A stretch of 64,000 bases of DNA from Rheinheimera sp. D18 (GTDB lineage Bacteria; Pseudomonadota; Gammaproteobacteria; Enterobacterales; Alteromonadaceae), in assembly GCF_004345025.1 (NCBI RefSeq), contig NZ_CP037745.1:496001-560000 (forward strand), given 5' to 3'. The translations under genes and the position numbers were made by a program. The notes under the pieces are model-generated. The model was not told the DNA's origin and did not search any database. It saw only the letters and a program-made list of their open reading frames with translations. Shown here one piece after another: positions 37,264 through 48,035 of this stretch (positions within the stretch are counted from its first letter, which is position 1; each line of letters opens with the position of its first letter).

Positions 37264-38616
37264 ATGATGCCGACGATAACACAGGTTGCCATCACGCAAC
37301 GTTTAGCAAAAAAACGCATCGCCGTTGTAGGCCTAGGTTTGTCTGGGCTGGCTACGGTGCGTTTTTTACTAAGCTTGGGCGTGAAACCCGTGTTAATGGA
37401 CAGCCGTATTAAACCTGCCGGTATTGAGCAAATAGCAGCAGAAAAAGTAGACGGTATTTACTTAGGCGAACTAGATGCGAATCGCTTAGCGAAAATGGAC
37501 ATGATTATTCTAAGTCCGGGTTTATCGCCAACGCATCCTGCGCTTCGTTTTGCCGTTGCTCAAGGCGCTGAATTAATAGGCGATGTTGAGCTGTTCGCTC
37601 GTTTCAATCAAAAACCGGTTATCGCTATTACCGGCTCTAATGGTAAATCTACGGTAACTAAACTGGTTGAAGCCATGCTTAAATGCAGCGGCGTTAATGC
37701 GTTAGCGGCGGGTAATATCGGTTTGCCAGTACTAGAGGCTATTGCTCAGCCTAGTGTTGATGTATTTGTGCTGGAGTTATCAAGTTTTCAGTTAGACACC
37801 ACGTTTAGCTTACAAAGCGTAGCCAGCACTATTTTAAATGTCAGTGCCGATCATCTAGATCGCTATCACACTATGTCAGCCTATACCGAGTCTAAACAGC
37901 GGGTATACCAGCATACGCAATTGGCAGTGTTTAATTTAGATGACAGCGCTACCACCCCAGAACAAACCGCGCAAACACTGGGTATTAAGTTAGCCGATGC
38001 GGCATACGGCGTTGCCGAGTGCGAGGGGCAGCGTTGTTTAATGTTGGCCAGTGAGCCGCTACTAAACGTTAGTCAAATGACCATATTTGGTGCACATAAT
38101 GAATTTAATGCGCTGGTTGCTGCTAGCTTAGCGCTGGCTGCTGGCGCTAGCCGTGCCGGTGTTGTGCAAGCACTACAGCAATTTGAATCGCTACCACATC
38201 GGTGTGTTTTAGTAACTAATAGCAATAACGTGCGCTGGGTTAACGACTCTAAAGCAACCAATATTGGCGCGACATTAGCAGCCATTGCCGGTTTACGGCC
38301 CAGTGTTAGTGGCAACTTAATTTTAATTGCTGGCGGTGACGGCAAGGGCGCGGATATGCGCGAGCTAAAGCCGGTACTGGATGCGGATGTACAGCAGCTT
38401 ATTACTCTTGGCCAAGACGGCCCAGCTATTGCTGAATTAAAAGCGAATAGCATTCCAGTTAAAACGCTACAAGACGCCGTTAAAGTAGCTGCGCGCTTAG
38501 CCAAACCTGGCGATATGGTGTTGCTGTCGCCAGCTTGCGCTAGCCTAGATATGTTTAAAAGTTACAGTGATCGTGGTGAGCAGTTTGCCTCCGCGGTTAA
38601 GGCGGAGGTGCTATGA
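37264..38616 (+). CDS. murD: MurD, UDP-MurNAc-L-Ala:D-Glu ligase
   Basis: A 450-residue Mur ligase. N-terminal Rossmann fold (IAVVGLGLSGLATVRFL), ATP loop ITGSNGKSTVTKL, VLELSSFQLD and SADHLDRYH, then NDSKATN in the C-terminal part: the MurD set. It adds D-glutamate to UDP-MurNAc-L-Ala. The frame is open into mraY, but tandem ATG codons at 37264 and 37267, two bases after the mraY stop, are the sensible start. Its stop overlaps the ftsW start (ATGA). Confidence 0.96.
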   Translation: MMPTITQVAITQRLAKKRIAVVGLGLSGLATVRFLLSLGVKPVLMDSRIKPAGIEQIAAEKVDGIYLGELDANRLAKMDMIILSPGLSPTHPALRFAVAQGAELIGDVELFARFNQKPVIAITGSNGKSTVTKLVEAMLKCSGVNALAAGNIGLPVLEAIAQPSVDVFVLELSSFQLDTTFSLQSVASTILNVSADHLDRYHTMSAYTESKQRVYQHTQLAVFNLDDSATTPEQTAQTLGIKLADAAYGVAECEGQRCLMLASEPLLNVSQMTIFGAHNEFNALVAASLALAAGASRAGVVQALQQFESLPHRCVLVTNSNNVRWVNDSKATNIGATLAAIAGLRPSVSGNLILIAGGDGKGADMRELKPVLDADVQQLITLGQDGPAIAELKANSIPVKTLQDAVKVAARLAKPGDMVLLSPACASLDMFKSYSDRGEQFASAVKAEVL

Positions 38617-39824
38617 AGCAGCTTGCGCTAACGTTGTTTAAAGCATCTTGGTTTAACCCAATACAAGGTATTACTAATTGGTGGAGTGCCGACGACACAG
38701 CACCTTACGACAAGCTGTTTTTAACCCTACTAATGCTTATTGTCGCGCTTGGCGTGGTAATGATTACCAGCGCATCTGTGCCTGTAGCAACGCGGCTATA
38801 CGATAACGAATTGCACTTTACTATTCGCCATTTACTGTATTTGGGCATAGGTTTTGGTGTGGCTTTACTGGTGATTAATATTCCAGTGCAATGGTGGCAT
38901 AACAGTAATATGCTGTTGTTATTTGCCGCGTTAGCATTACTTATTGCTGTATTATTGGTTGGCCATAATGTTAACGGTAGTACGCGGTGGTTATCTATCG
39001 GCCCTATCGGTTTACAAGCGGCTGAACCCGCTAAGTTGTTTTTCTTTGTCTATTTAGCCAGCTACCTAGTACGACGCCATGAAGAAGTGCGTGAAAATAT
39101 TAAAGGCTTTATTAAGCCATTGTTAGTGCTATTCGCTTTTGCGGTATTACTACTAATGCAGCCTGACTTAGGCACGGTTATTGTTATGTTTGCTACTGCT
39201 GTTGCGCTGTTGTTTTTAGCTGGCGCCAAGTTGTGGCAGTTCTTCTGCTTGATTTTTACTGGGCTACTGGCCATTGGCGTATTGATTGTTTATAGCGAAT
39301 ACCGCTGGAAACGCGTTACGGCCTTTCTTGACCCTTGGGCTGATCCTTTTGGTAGCGGTTACCAGCTTACTCAGTCGTTAATGGCATTTGGTCGTGGTGG
39401 CTGGTTTGGCCAAGGCTTGGGTAATAGCATTCAAAAATTAGAATATTTACCCGAAGCACATACCGACTTTATTCTGGCGGTTATCGCCGAAGAAACTGGT
39501 TTTATCGGTGTAACGATATTATTGAGCCTGTTATTTATGCTGGTATATCGCGCGTTGTGGATTGGCCAGCGTGCGTTAGAAAAACAAATGAGCTTCCATG
39601 GTTTTCTTGCTTACGCCTTAGCAATTTGGATTGGTTTTCAATCTGCGGTAAATATTGGTGTAGCTACCGGCGCGTTGCCAACTAAAGGTTTAACTTTACC
39701 CTTTGTTAGCTCAGGTGGTAGTAGTTTAGTTATTATGCTGGCCGCTGCCGCGTTATTATTGCGTATTGATTTTGAAGTGCGGTTAAAGGGTAAGCATGCC
39801 ATTAGCGGAGGTCGCAATGACTAA
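38613..39824 (+). CDS. ftsW: FtsW, septal peptidoglycan glycosyltransferase
   Basis: A 403-residue SEDS-family membrane protein with about ten helices. Seen: NGSTRWLSIGPIGLQAAEPAKL, split by the membrane boundary, LLMQPDLGTV, the loop YQLTQSLMAFGRGGWFGQGLGNS in two adjoining parts, the HTDFILAVIAEE motif and PFVSSGGSS. It polymerises septal glycan from lipid II together with FtsI. It overlaps murD by four bases and murG by eight. Confidence 0.97.
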   Translation: MKQLALTLFKASWFNPIQGITNWWSADDTAPYDKLFLTLLMLIVALGVVMITSASVPVATRLYDNELHFTIRHLLYLGIGFGVALLVINIPVQWWHNSNMLLLFAALALLIAVLLVGHNVNGSTRWLSIGPIGLQAAEPAKLFFFVYLASYLVRRHEEVRENIKGFIKPLLVLFAFAVLLLMQPDLGTVIVMFATAVALLFLAGAKLWQFFCLIFTGLLAIGVLIVYSEYRWKRVTAFLDPWADPFGSGYQLTQSLMAFGRGGWFGQGLGNSIQKLEYLPEAHTDFILAVIAEETGFIGVTILLSLLFMLVYRALWIGQRALEKQMSFHGFLAYALAIWIGFQSAVNIGVATGALPTKGLTLPFVSSGGSSLVIMLAAAALLLRIDFEVRLKGKHAISGGRND

Positions 39825-40917
39825 ACCGCGTATTCTAATTATGGCCGGTGGCACCGGTGGCCATATCTTCCCCGCACATGCGGTAGCAACCGCGCTTAAT
39901 GCCGCAGGCTGGCAAGTGCATTGGTTAGGCACGCCAACCCGTATGGAAGCGACCTTAGTGCCACAGTTTGGCTGGGCATTTCACACTATCAACGTTGAAG
40001 GTTTGCGCGGTAAAGGCCTGCTATCACTGCTAAAAGCGCCATGGATGTTACTAAAGTCGGTGTGGCAAGCGCGTAAGGTTATCAATAGTGTGCAACCGGA
40101 TATCGTATTGGGTTTTGGCGGTTATGCCAGCGGCCCAGGTGGTGTAGCGGCATGGTTGAAGCGCTTACCGTTATTAATTCATGAACAAAATGCTATAGCC
40201 GGTAGTACTAATCGTTTACTGGCAAAACTAGCTAGCAAAGTATTGGTGGCATTCCCCGCTGCATTTGCGGGCCATGCTAAACAGCAAGTGGTGGGTAATC
40301 CGGTACGGACAGAGCTGCTTAGCATTGGCGCAGATCATGACTATAGCGGTAGCCTTAAAGTATTAGTTATGGGTGGAAGTCTTGGCGCCAAAGTATTGAA
40401 CGACACCTTACCAACTATCTTTGCCAAAGCGGCTAAACAGGGTGCAATTGCCGTGCGGCATCAAACTGGCAAAGCATCGCAACAACAAACGCAACAAGCC
40501 TATTGGCAAGGCGGCGCGGGTCAGCTAACGGCAGAAGTGAGTGCTTTTATTGACGATATGGCCAAGGCCTATGCGTGGGCTGATGTCGTAATTTGTCGTG
40601 CAGGCGCGTTAACCGTAAGCGAAGTCGCTTGCGCCGGTATTGCCGCAGTCTTTGTGCCGCTACCTACGGCAATTGATGATCATCAAACTGCAAATGCGCG
40701 CTGGCTTAGTGAGCAAGGTGCAGCCCAGTTAGTGTTGCAGCGTAATTTGGACGAGCAGCATTTGCTGCCGTTATTGCAGCAATGGTTAGACAATAAAACA
40801 TCGTTACAGCAAATGGCCGCCAAAGCGCGTGCCTGTGCCTTAGATCATGCAACAGCACAGGTAGTGGCGTTATGTCAGCAAGCCGTTGGTCAGCAAGTAA
40901 CAGGACAACAGATATGA
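39817..40917 (+). CDS. murG: MurG, lipid II synthase (GlcNAc transferase)
   Basis: A 366-residue GT-B glycosyltransferase of family GT28. Seen: [16 protein letters not shown] at the N-terminus, [31 protein letters not shown] and [10 protein letters not shown], the donor-binding motif. It adds GlcNAc to lipid I at the inner face of the membrane. The start ATG 39817 has GGAGG five bases upstream and overlaps the ftsW end by eight bases; an in-frame ATG at 39796 would lie within ftsW. Confidence 0.97.
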   Translation: MTKPRILIMAGGTGGHIFPAHAVATALNAAGWQVHWLGTPTRMEATLVPQFGWAFHTINVEGLRGKGLLSLLKAPWMLLKSVWQARKVINSVQPDIVLGFGGYASGPGGVAAWLKRLPLLIHEQNAIAGSTNRLLAKLASKVLVAFPAAFAGHAKQQVVGNPVRTELLSIGADHDYSGSLKVLVMGGSLGAKVLNDTLPTIFAKAAKQGAIAVRHQTGKASQQQTQQAYWQGGAGQLTAEVSAFIDDMAKAYAWADVVICRAGALTVSEVACAGIAAVFVPLPTAIDDHQTANARWLSEQGAAQLVLQRNLDEQHLLPLLQQWLDNKTSLQQMAAKARACALDHATAQVVALCQQAVGQQVTGQQI

Positions 40918-42368
40918 TTACTACTCCACAACAGAAAAAATTAGCTATGCGCCGGGTCGAGCGTATTCACTTTGTTGGTATTGGCGGCGCCGGTATGGGC
41001 GGTATTGCCGAGGTACTCGTTAACGAAGGCTACAATATTTCTGGTTCAGACATTGCGCCAAATGCCGTAACTGAACGCCTTATTTCTATTGGCGCCCGTA
41101 TTAGTTTTGGCCATGCTGCAGAAAACGTAACGGGTGCTAGCGTAGTCGTGGTATCTAGCGCCATTAATAGCGCAAACCCAGAGGTTGCCGCCGCGCGTGA
41201 GTTTCGTATACCAATAGTGCGTCGTGCGGAAATGTTAGGCGAATTAATGCGGTTTCGTCATGGTATTGCGGTGGCCGGTACGCATGGTAAAACTACAACA
41301 ACCAGTTTGTTGGCGTCAATATTTGCCGAAGCGGGCACTGATCCCACATTTGTTATCGGTGGTTTACTTAACTCGGCCGGTGCCAATGCTAGGTTGGGTG
41401 CAGGGCGTTATCTAATTGCTGAAGCTGATGAAAGCGATGCATCGTTTTTGCATTTGCAGCCATTAGCAACCGTAGTTACCAATATTGAAGCTGACCATAT
41501 GGATACCTATCAAGGTGACTTTGAAAAGCTTAAAGCCACCTATTTAGAGTTTTGCCACAACCTGCCGTTTTACGGCGTTGTTGTAGTTTGTATTGACGAT
41601 CCGGTACTGCGCAGTTTAATTGTGCAAATTAGTCGCACGGTTATAACCTACGGCTTTAGCGATGACGCTGACTATGTAATCAGTGAATTTAGTCAAACCG
41701 GCACACAAAGCCAGTTTACTATTACTGATGGCAGCGGCAATCAGCGTGAGGTAGCACTTAATTTACCTGGTAAACATAACGCATTAAATGCCACAGCCGC
41801 GTTTGCTTTAGCGGCGGATGAAGGCATTAGCGAGCAGGCTATTTTGGCGGCGTTAAGAAAATTTGAAGGCATTGGTCGGCGCTTTCAGCAATACGGTGAA
41901 TTTGACACCGGTAAAGGCAAGGTGGTGCTGGTAGACGATTACGGCCATCATCCAACTGAAGTCGCTGCAACCATTGCCGCTGCTCGTGCAGCTTGGCCCA
42001 ATAGACGTTTAGTTATGGCTTATCAACCGCACCGCTATAGCCGTACCCGTGATCTATACGAAGACTTTGCCAAGGTACTTTCAACTGTTGATATGTTGCT
42101 GTTGCTTGAAGTGTATAGTGCTGGCGAGCCAGCCATTGCCGGCGCTGATAGTCGCAGCTTATGTCGCTCAATTCGGGCGCGCGGTGCATTAGACCCCATT
42201 TATATTGCTGAACCCACAGATTTAGCGCCAAGTTTAGCCACAGTGTTACAAGATGGCGATGTATTGCTAACCCAAGGTGCAGGTAATATCGGCAGCTTAG
42301 TAAAGCAGTTGGCCGCTATGCAATTGAATATTAATCAACTTAAAGCCAGTGCAGGAGAAAAAGCATGA
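40914..42368 (+). CDS. murC: MurC, UDP-MurNAc:L-alanine ligase
   Basis: A 484-residue Mur ligase. Seen: [25 protein letters not shown], the ATP loop [26 protein letters not shown] and [13 protein letters not shown], all MurC signatures. It attaches L-Ala to UDP-MurNAc, the first stem-peptide step. The start ATG 40914 overlaps the murG stop by four bases; the longer frame from 40872 lies in murG. Its own stop overlaps the ddl start (ATGA). Confidence 0.97.
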   Translation: MITTPQQKKLAMRRVERIHFVGIGGAGMGGIAEVLVNEGYNISGSDIAPNAVTERLISIGARISFGHAAENVTGASVVVVSSAINSANPEVAAAREFRIPIVRRAEMLGELMRFRHGIAVAGTHGKTTTTSLLASIFAEAGTDPTFVIGGLLNSAGANARLGAGRYLIAEADESDASFLHLQPLATVVTNIEADHMDTYQGDFEKLKATYLEFCHNLPFYGVVVVCIDDPVLRSLIVQISRTVITYGFSDDADYVISEFSQTGTQSQFTITDGSGNQREVALNLPGKHNALNATAAFALAADEGISEQAILAALRKFEGIGRRFQQYGEFDTGKGKVVLVDDYGHHPTEVAATIAAARAAWPNRRLVMAYQPHRYSRTRDLYEDFAKVLSTVDMLLLLEVYSAGEPAIAGADSRSLCRSIRARGALDPIYIAEPTDLAPSLATVLQDGDVLLTQGAGNIGSLVKQLAAMQLNINQLKASAGEKA

Positions 42369-43291
42369 GTAGTGGTGTTAATGCTTTTGGCAAGGTAGCG
42401 GTAATGTTTGGCGGTAATTCGGCCGAGCGCGAGGTGTCGCTGCGCTCTGGTAACGCGGTATTACAAGCACTAACCAATGCTGGGGTAGACGCTTATGGTT
42501 TTGACCCAAAATATCAGGCGTTAACTGAATTAACTACGAGCGGTGCGCAACGTGTATTTATCGTATTACACGGCCGTGGTGGCGAAGACGGTACTATGCA
42601 AGGCGCACTGGCGCAACAAGGTTTACCTTATACTGGCAGCGGAGTACTAGGCTCAGCACTGGCAATGGACAAAATTCGCTGCAAGTGGTTATTTCAAGCG
42701 CAAAAATTGCCTACGGCGGCTTTTGCGGTAGTGCATAGTCAAGACACCGATTTTGCCGGTTTATTAGCCAGCTTAGGTGGCAAGGTTATGGTTAAGCCCG
42801 CCAATGAAGGTTCAAGCATTGGTATGAGTGCAGCTAATAGTGCTGCCGAGCTAGAGCAGGCTATTGCCGCAGCATTAAAGTACGATAGCGAAATTTTGGT
42901 AGAACGTTGGATCAACGGTCGTGAATTTACTGTTGCTATTTTAAATGGTCAGGTGTTACCGATAGTAGAAATGCGCACACCGCGCGCGTTTTATGATTAC
43001 GAAGCAAAATATCAGGCTAACAGTACAGAGTATTTATGCCCTGCGCCGTTATCGGCAGAGCACACCGCCATGATGCAAAACACCGCACTTAACGCGTTTA
43101 ATGCGGTAGGCGCAACCGGCTGGGGCCGAGTAGATATTATGCTTGACCAAGATGGGCAGCATTATTTGCTAGAAGTGAATACTGTGCCGGGCATGACGGA
43201 AAAGTCATTAGTGCCAATGGCGGCTAAAGCGGCTGGCATGAGTTTCCAGCAGTTGGTGCTGGCGATATTAACCCAAGCGCAAAAGGCCTAA
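42365..43291 (+). CDS. ddl: D-alanine:D-alanine ligase
   Basis: A 308-residue ATP-grasp ligase, the size of DdlB. Seen: [66 protein letters not shown] and [14 protein letters not shown], the conserved Ddl blocks. The Ser-Ile-Gly in EGSSIGMS and the Tyr in FYDYEAKY are the expected D-Ala-D-Ala specificity features rather than those of D-Ala-D-Lac ligases. It supplies the dipeptide used by MurF. Overlap with murC is four bases; ftsQ starts five bases later. Confidence 0.96.
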   Translation: MSSGVNAFGKVAVMFGGNSAEREVSLRSGNAVLQALTNAGVDAYGFDPKYQALTELTTSGAQRVFIVLHGRGGEDGTMQGALAQQGLPYTGSGVLGSALAMDKIRCKWLFQAQKLPTAAFAVVHSQDTDFAGLLASLGGKVMVKPANEGSSIGMSAANSAAELEQAIAAALKYDSEILVERWINGREFTVAILNGQVLPIVEMRTPRAFYDYEAKYQANSTEYLCPAPLSAEHTAMMQNTALNAFNAVGATGWGRVDIMLDQDGQHYLLEVNTVPGMTEKSLVPMAAKAAGMSFQQLVLAILTQAQKA

Positions 43292-43296
43292 TAACC

Positions 43297-44049
43297 ATGA
43301 ACTGGCGTTTACCTAAGCTGCAATTTAAACAACAACCCGCATTTTATGCGGGAGTGGTGTTTTTTATTGTCGCTATGGCTGCGCTAGCGTGGGCAGGCGT
43401 AAAAATAGCCGACTGGACACAAAGCCAGCAGAGCGCGCCAGTAAAACAAGTAAAGTTATATGGTGATTTTCAGCATATCGATATAGGAACCCTGCACCAT
43501 AAATTGCAACAGCAGTATGTAGGTAACTTTTTTAGCGTGAACGTGGATCAAGTGCAGCAGTTCCTGTTACAGCAACCTTGGGTTTATCAGGCAGCCGTGC
43601 GCAAACAATGGCCTGACGCTTTGGTTGTGGTTGTGACAGAACAACAGCCGGTAGCAATTTGGAATCAGCAGCAATTATTAAATGAACAGGGTGACGTATT
43701 TCAAGCACCCTTACAGCAGCTGAAAACGGAACTTCCAATGTTAACCGGCCCAGAAGGCAGCCAGCAGGACGCACTAACCATGTTCCGCCATATGCAGGGC
43801 TTATTGGCCCTGCATAAATTTAACGCTGTAGCGCTGGGATTAACCGAGCGTTTTTCTTGGCAATTAAGCTTAAGTAACGGCGTAGCCTTAAAGCTTGGCC
43901 GCGAAGATACCTTAAAACGGGTGCAGCGCTTTATTGAGCTCTACCCAGTAATTAGTAAACATAAAGCCGACGCCGTAGCCGAAGTGGACCTACGTTACGA
44001 CACTGGCATAGCAGTGCGTTACAGTACTGAACAAAAGAGAAAAGCATGA
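43297..44049 (+). CDS. ftsQ: Cell division protein FtsQ
   Basis: A 250-residue bitopic protein: cytoplasmic tail, one membrane helix (~18-36) and a periplasmic part with a POTRA domain (~48-118, KQVKLYGDFQHI to VVVVTEQQPVAIW) followed by the FtsQ beta domain. With FtsL and FtsB it forms the complex that gates septal synthesis. The ATG follows the ddl stop by five bases and its stop overlaps ftsA by four. Confidence 0.93.
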   Translation: MNWRLPKLQFKQQPAFYAGVVFFIVAMAALAWAGVKIADWTQSQQSAPVKQVKLYGDFQHIDIGTLHHKLQQQYVGNFFSVNVDQVQQFLLQQPWVYQAAVRKQWPDALVVVVTEQQPVAIWNQQQLLNEQGDVFQAPLQQLKTELPMLTGPEGSQQDALTMFRHMQGLLALHKFNAVALGLTERFSWQLSLSNGVALKLGREDTLKRVQRFIELYPVISKHKADAVAEVDLRYDTGIAVRYSTEQKRKA

Positions 44050-45281
44050 CAAAGTCGTTAGAGAGAGATCTAATTGTTGGCCTGGATATCGGCACTGCGC
44101 AGATAAAAGCAGTGGTGGGCGAAATAACTGCCGACGACAAGCTAAGTATTGTCGGTGTAGGTACTCATGTATCCCGCGGTATGGATAAAGGCGGTGTTAA
44201 CGATTTAAACCTAGTAGTGCAAGCGGTGCAACGCGCAATAGATGAAGCTGAACTGATGGCCGATTGCCGCATTTCATCGGTGTACTTGGGTATTACTGGC
44301 AAACATATTCGCTGTCAAAACGAAAGTGGCATGGTGCCGATTAATGATACTGAAGTCACTGCTGAAGATGTCTCTAACGTTATTCATGCGGCTAAATCAG
44401 TGCCTATCTCAGCTGAACGCCGCATGCTACATGTGTTGCCGCAAGAGTTCTCAGTAGACATGCAAGAGGGTATTAAAAGCCCAATTGGTATGTCAGGGGT
44501 AAGAATGGAAGCGCGTGCGCATATTATTACCTGTGCTAATGACATGGCAAAAAATATTGAAAAGTGTGTTGAACGCTGCGGCTTGCAAGTCGATCAGCTT
44601 ATTTTCAGCTCACTAGCGTCTAGCTTTGCGGTACTAACCGATGATGAAAAAGAGCTTGGCGTGTGTGTGGTTGATATGGGCGGTGGCACCATCGATATTT
44701 CTATCTATACCAATGGCGCACTGCGACACACTGCGGTTATTCCGGTGGCGGGTAATCAGGTAACTAGCGATATTGCAAAAATTTTCCGTACCCCGCTTAG
44801 CCATGCTGAAGACATAAAGGTGCAGTACGCCTGTGCGCTGCGCAGCATGGTAGGTAAAGAAGAAAGTATCGAAGTACCCAGTGTTGGTGGCAGGCCCGCT
44901 CGGTCAATGTCGCGTCATACACTAGCTGAAGTAGTAGAACCACGTTATCAAGAGCTATTTGAACTGGTGCTAGAAGAAATAAGAAGCAGCGGCCTTGAAG
45001 AGCAAATAGCCGCCGGAGTGGTACTAACCGGTGGCACATCTAAGATGGAAGGTGCGGTAGAGTTTGCCGAAGATATTTTTCAAATGCCGGTACGCGTAGG
45101 TCAACCTATGCATGTTACGGGTTTAAAAGAATACGTACAGGACCCAGCTTATGCCAGCGTGGTAGGGCTATTACTGTACGGTAAAGATGCACGCCATCAG
45201 CAGAAAAAGTCTGTCGATGTGCGAGATTCAGTGAGCAGTTTCGTTAAGCGGATCAGCAGCTGGTTTAAAGGTGAATTTTAA
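44046..45281 (+). CDS. ftsA: FtsA, actin-like Z-ring membrane tether
   Basis: A 411-residue actin-fold ATPase. Seen: IVGLDIGTAQIKAVVGEI (phosphate 1), CVVDMGGGTIDISIYTNG (phosphate 2), VVLTGGTSKMEGAVE (adenosine), and a C-terminal amphipathic helix VKRISSWFKGEF that targets the membrane. It links FtsZ filaments to the inner membrane and recruits later division proteins. Its ATG overlaps the ftsQ stop; ftsZ starts 27 bases later. Confidence 0.97.
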   Translation: MTKSLERDLIVGLDIGTAQIKAVVGEITADDKLSIVGVGTHVSRGMDKGGVNDLNLVVQAVQRAIDEAELMADCRISSVYLGITGKHIRCQNESGMVPINDTEVTAEDVSNVIHAAKSVPISAERRMLHVLPQEFSVDMQEGIKSPIGMSGVRMEARAHIITCANDMAKNIEKCVERCGLQVDQLIFSSLASSFAVLTDDEKELGVCVVDMGGGTIDISIYTNGALRHTAVIPVAGNQVTSDIAKIFRTPLSHAEDIKVQYACALRSMVGKEESIEVPSVGGRPARSMSRHTLAEVVEPRYQELFELVLEEIRSSGLEEQIAAGVVLTGGTSKMEGAVEFAEDIFQMPVRVGQPMHVTGLKEYVQDPAYASVVGLLLYGKDARHQQKKSVDVRDSVSSFVKRISSWFKGEF

Positions 45282-45308
45282 AGTAAGCGTAGAAACGGAG
45301 AGAGAGCT

Positions 45309-46469
45309 ATGTTTGAATTAATGGAAAACCACAGCCAAGAAGCTGTAATTAAAGTAATTGGTGTTGGCGGCGGCGGCGGTAACGCAGTTGAATATATGGT
45401 CGCCAGCAATATTGAAGGCGTAGAGTTTGTGGTAGCAAATACTGATGCCCAAGCGCTGCGTAATTCTTCAGCTAACATCACGCTGCAGTTAGGCGCAGGT
45501 GTAACTAAAGGCTTAGGTGCCGGTGCAAATCCTGAAATAGGCCGACGTTCAGCTGAAGAAGATCGCGAAACCATCAAAAAAACCATTCAAGGTGCCGATA
45601 TGGTGTTTATCGCAGCTGGTATGGGCGGTGGTACCGGTACAGGAGCAGCGCCTGTGGTTGCTGAAGTGGCGCGTGAGTTAGGTATTTTAACGGTAGCGGT
45701 GGTTACTAAACCTTTCCCGTTCGAAGGCAAAAAACGCACAGCTTATGCTGAAGAAGGCATTTTAGAGTTAAGTAAGTATGTTGACTCGTTAATTACTATC
45801 CCTAACGACAAACTGTTAAAAGTGTTAGGTAAAGGTACGACTTTATTAGATGCGTTTAAAGCAGCAAATAACGTATTACTTGGTGCAGTGCAGGGTATTG
45901 CTGAGCTAATCACTCGTCCGGGCTTAATCAACGTCGACTTCGCTGACGTACGTACGGTTATGTCTGAAATGGGTACAGCTATGATGGGTAGCGGCACAGC
46001 TTCAGGCCCAGATCGTGCAGAGGAAGCAGCAGAGCAAGCTATCTCTAGCCCACTGTTAGAAGACATTGATTTGTCCGGTGCTAAAGGTATTTTAGTTAAC
46101 ATTACTGCTGGTTTAGATATCAGTATTGAAGAGTTTGAAATCGTAGGTAATGCGGTAAAAGCTTTTGCTTCTGAAAATGCGACGGTAGTAGTTGGTGCGG
46201 TAATTGATCCTAATATGCACGACGAACTGCGTGTAACTGTAGTAGCAACCGGTATTGGTGCCGATCGTCGCCCTGATATCAGCCTAGTGCAGAATAGCCG
46301 CCCAGAGCCAATGCCAGTGTATGTGCAACAGGGTAACACTATGCAAAAATCTGCGCCGCAGACCATGCGTGATGAAGCGCCTGCAATAGCAACAAAAGCA
46401 CAGCCGGAAAGCAAAGCGAATATTGATATATTTGATATTCCAGCGTTTCTACGCAAACAAGCCGACTAG
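45309..46469 (+). CDS. ftsZ: FtsZ, tubulin-like division GTPase
   Basis: A 386-residue FtsZ. The GTP-binding signature GMGGGTGTG is at 104-112, the N-terminal loop GVGGGGGNAV at ~18-27 and the T7 loop NVDFADVRTVM follows later. The C-terminal peptide DIPAFLRKQ, which binds FtsA and ZipA/ZapD, is intact after a short variable linker. It forms the Z ring. A purine-rich site GGAGAGAGAG stands just upstream, suiting strong translation. ZapD, a partner that bundles FtsZ, is also encoded in this window. Confidence 0.98.
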   Translation: MFELMENHSQEAVIKVIGVGGGGGNAVEYMVASNIEGVEFVVANTDAQALRNSSANITLQLGAGVTKGLGAGANPEIGRRSAEEDRETIKKTIQGADMVFIAAGMGGGTGTGAAPVVAEVARELGILTVAVVTKPFPFEGKKRTAYAEEGILELSKYVDSLITIPNDKLLKVLGKGTTLLDAFKAANNVLLGAVQGIAELITRPGLINVDFADVRTVMSEMGTAMMGSGTASGPDRAEEAAEQAISSPLLEDIDLSGAKGILVNITAGLDISIEEFEIVGNAVKAFASENATVVVGAVIDPNMHDELRVTVVATGIGADRRPDISLVQNSRPEPMPVYVQQGNTMQKSAPQTMRDEAPAIATKAQPESKANIDIFDIPAFLRKQAD

Positions 46470-46623
46470 GTCTATATTGAGTAATTGGTTAGTAGCCGGT
46501 TAGTCGCTGGCAAGGCTGGCAGCATAATTAAGCTGCGGTTCAGTGAAATTTGGCATAATTGCCACATTTATGCTAAGCTTCGCCGCCATTTTGTGATTGC
46601 TTATATTTGAGCAGGAATAAATT

Positions 46624-47535
46624 ATGATTAAACAACGTACTATCGACAAAATAGTCACCTCTATCGGGGTGGGGTTACACAAAGGCGAAAAGGTTACGCT
46701 TACTCTCCGACCTGCGCCAGACAACACGGGTATCGTGTTTCGTCGTGTTGACCTTGATCCGGTAGTCGACTTCAAAGTAGCGCCTGAGTTAGTGGGTGAT
46801 ACCGTGATGTGTACCTGTTTAATCAATGAAAATGGCGTGCGTTTGTCTACTACTGAACACCTGATGGCAGCCATTGCCGGAATGGGCATCGATAACCTAA
46901 TTGTTGAAGTAGACTCTGCTGAAATTCCAATTATGGACGGCAGTGCTAGCCCTTTCGTTTATCTGCTGCTTGAAGCCGGTGTCGCCGAGCAGCGCTTAGC
47001 GAAGAAATTTATTCGTATTAAAAAAGCAGTACGGGTAGAAGACGGTGATAAATGGGCCGAGTTTAAACCCCACCATGGCTTTAAAATCGACTTTGCTATT
47101 CAATTTGATCACCCTGTTATTGCCGAAACTGTGCAGCATATGCAGCTTGATTTCTCTGCCGCTGGTTTTATTAAAGATATTAGCCGTGCGCGCACTTTCG
47201 GTTTCTTGCATGAGGTAGAGTACCTGCGAGCCAATAACCTGGCCTTAGGTGGTAGCTTCGATAATGCCGTGGTATTAGATGAATACCGTGTGCTTAATCA
47301 AGATGGCTTGCGTTATGAAGACGAGTTTATTAAACACAAAATTTTAGATGCAGTTGGCGATCTCTATATGGCCGGCTACAGCATTTTAGGTGAGTTTAAG
47401 TCGTTTAAAACTGGACATGCTTTGAATAACCAATTGCTTTGTGCAGTATTAGCTAATCAAGAAAATTGGGAATTTGTTACCTTTGAAGATAAAGCACAAA
47501 TGCCAATTTCATATTTAGCACCGCAGCTAGCCTAA
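46624..47535 (+). CDS. lpxC: LpxC, UDP-3-O-acyl-GlcNAc deacetylase
   Basis: A 303-residue zinc deacetylase, the committed step of lipid A synthesis. Seen: GLHKGEKV (~18-24), zinc ligands His79 (TTEHLMAA), His238 and Asp242 (HKILD), and His265 as the general acid (TGHALNNQ), at the same positions as in E. coli. The 154-base gap after ftsZ leaves room for its own promoter. A CAGGA ribosome site precedes the ATG, and a strong terminator follows, ending the dcw transcript. Confidence 0.98.
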   Translation: MIKQRTIDKIVTSIGVGLHKGEKVTLTLRPAPDNTGIVFRRVDLDPVVDFKVAPELVGDTVMCTCLINENGVRLSTTEHLMAAIAGMGIDNLIVEVDSAEIPIMDGSASPFVYLLLEAGVAEQRLAKKFIRIKKAVRVEDGDKWAEFKPHHGFKIDFAIQFDHPVIAETVQHMQLDFSAAGFIKDISRARTFGFLHEVEYLRANNLALGGSFDNAVVLDEYRVLNQDGLRYEDEFIKHKILDAVGDLYMAGYSILGEFKSFKTGHALNNQLLCAVLANQENWEFVTFEDKAQMPISYLAPQLA

Positions 47536-47551
47536 GAATAAGTAATAGCAG

Positions 47552-47576
47552 AAACCCGGTTTTACCGGGTTTTGTT
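47552..47576 (+). terminator. Rho-independent terminator of the dcw/lpxC operon
   Basis: Stem AAACCCGGT / ACCGGGTTT with a three-base loop and a TTTTGTTGTTTTT tail. The stop codon of the convergent dciA gene (47562-47564) lies inside the hairpin. Confidence 0.88.
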
Positions 47577-48035
47577 GTTTTTGGCCTCAGCGTTTTGTGC
47601 CAATTTTAACAGCGCTTGCTTTAATGGGCCATCGCTTGATTCTGCGGCAGCACGCAGGCTTTGTGCCGCTTGTTCTGATAGCTGATAGCTGGTTTTTTGA
47701 GGAATGGGCAAGCTGTAGTGATTAATTTGGCCGTTCGGTGACGCCTCAATGTCAATTCCGGCTAAATCAGGCAAGATTTTTTTACGAAAATTGTCTAGAA
47801 TAGCGTCGCGCTGCAATTTTAACCGGGTTAACCACGGCGCTGACGCTGATAAAATAACAGCCCGGCCATCACGAATGCAGCTAACTTGGCAAAAGCTAAG
47901 TTGCTCTAGTTGTAACACCTCAGCCAACACCTTGTTTAGCTGCTGCACTAGACTGACTTGCTGTTGCTGCGATGCCAGCGTACTGTGCGACAGCACTTTA
48001 CTCACATCCAGCGGTTTTTGGGTGTAACGGGCCAT
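47562..48035 (-). CDS. dciA: DUF721 protein, probable DciA helicase loader
   Basis: A 157-residue basic protein of the DUF721/DciA family. Seen: LVQQLNKVLAEVLQLEQLS, then CIRDGRAVILSASAPWLTRLKLQRDAIL in two parts, the conserved KH-like N-terminal domain, and a Gln/Ala-rich C-terminal tail. DciA loads the replicative helicase DnaB in bacteria without DnaC. Its location between lpxC and secA on the opposite strand is the common place for this family in gammaproteobacteria such as Pseudomonas. Confidence 0.85.
   Translation of the reverse strand: MARYTQKPLDVSKVLSHSTLASQQQQVSLVQQLNKVLAEVLQLEQLSFCQVSCIRDGRAVILSASAPWLTRLKLQRDAILDNFRKKILPDLAGIDIEASPNGQINHYSLPIPQKTSYQLSEQAAQSLRAAAESSDGPLKQALLKLAQNAEAKNNKTR

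Noticed and set aside
45743..46456. Long open frame (237 codons) antisense to ftsZ
   Set aside because: It lies wholly inside ftsZ on the other strand, has the Ser/Pro/Ala-rich composition of a shadow frame and no recognisable motif.
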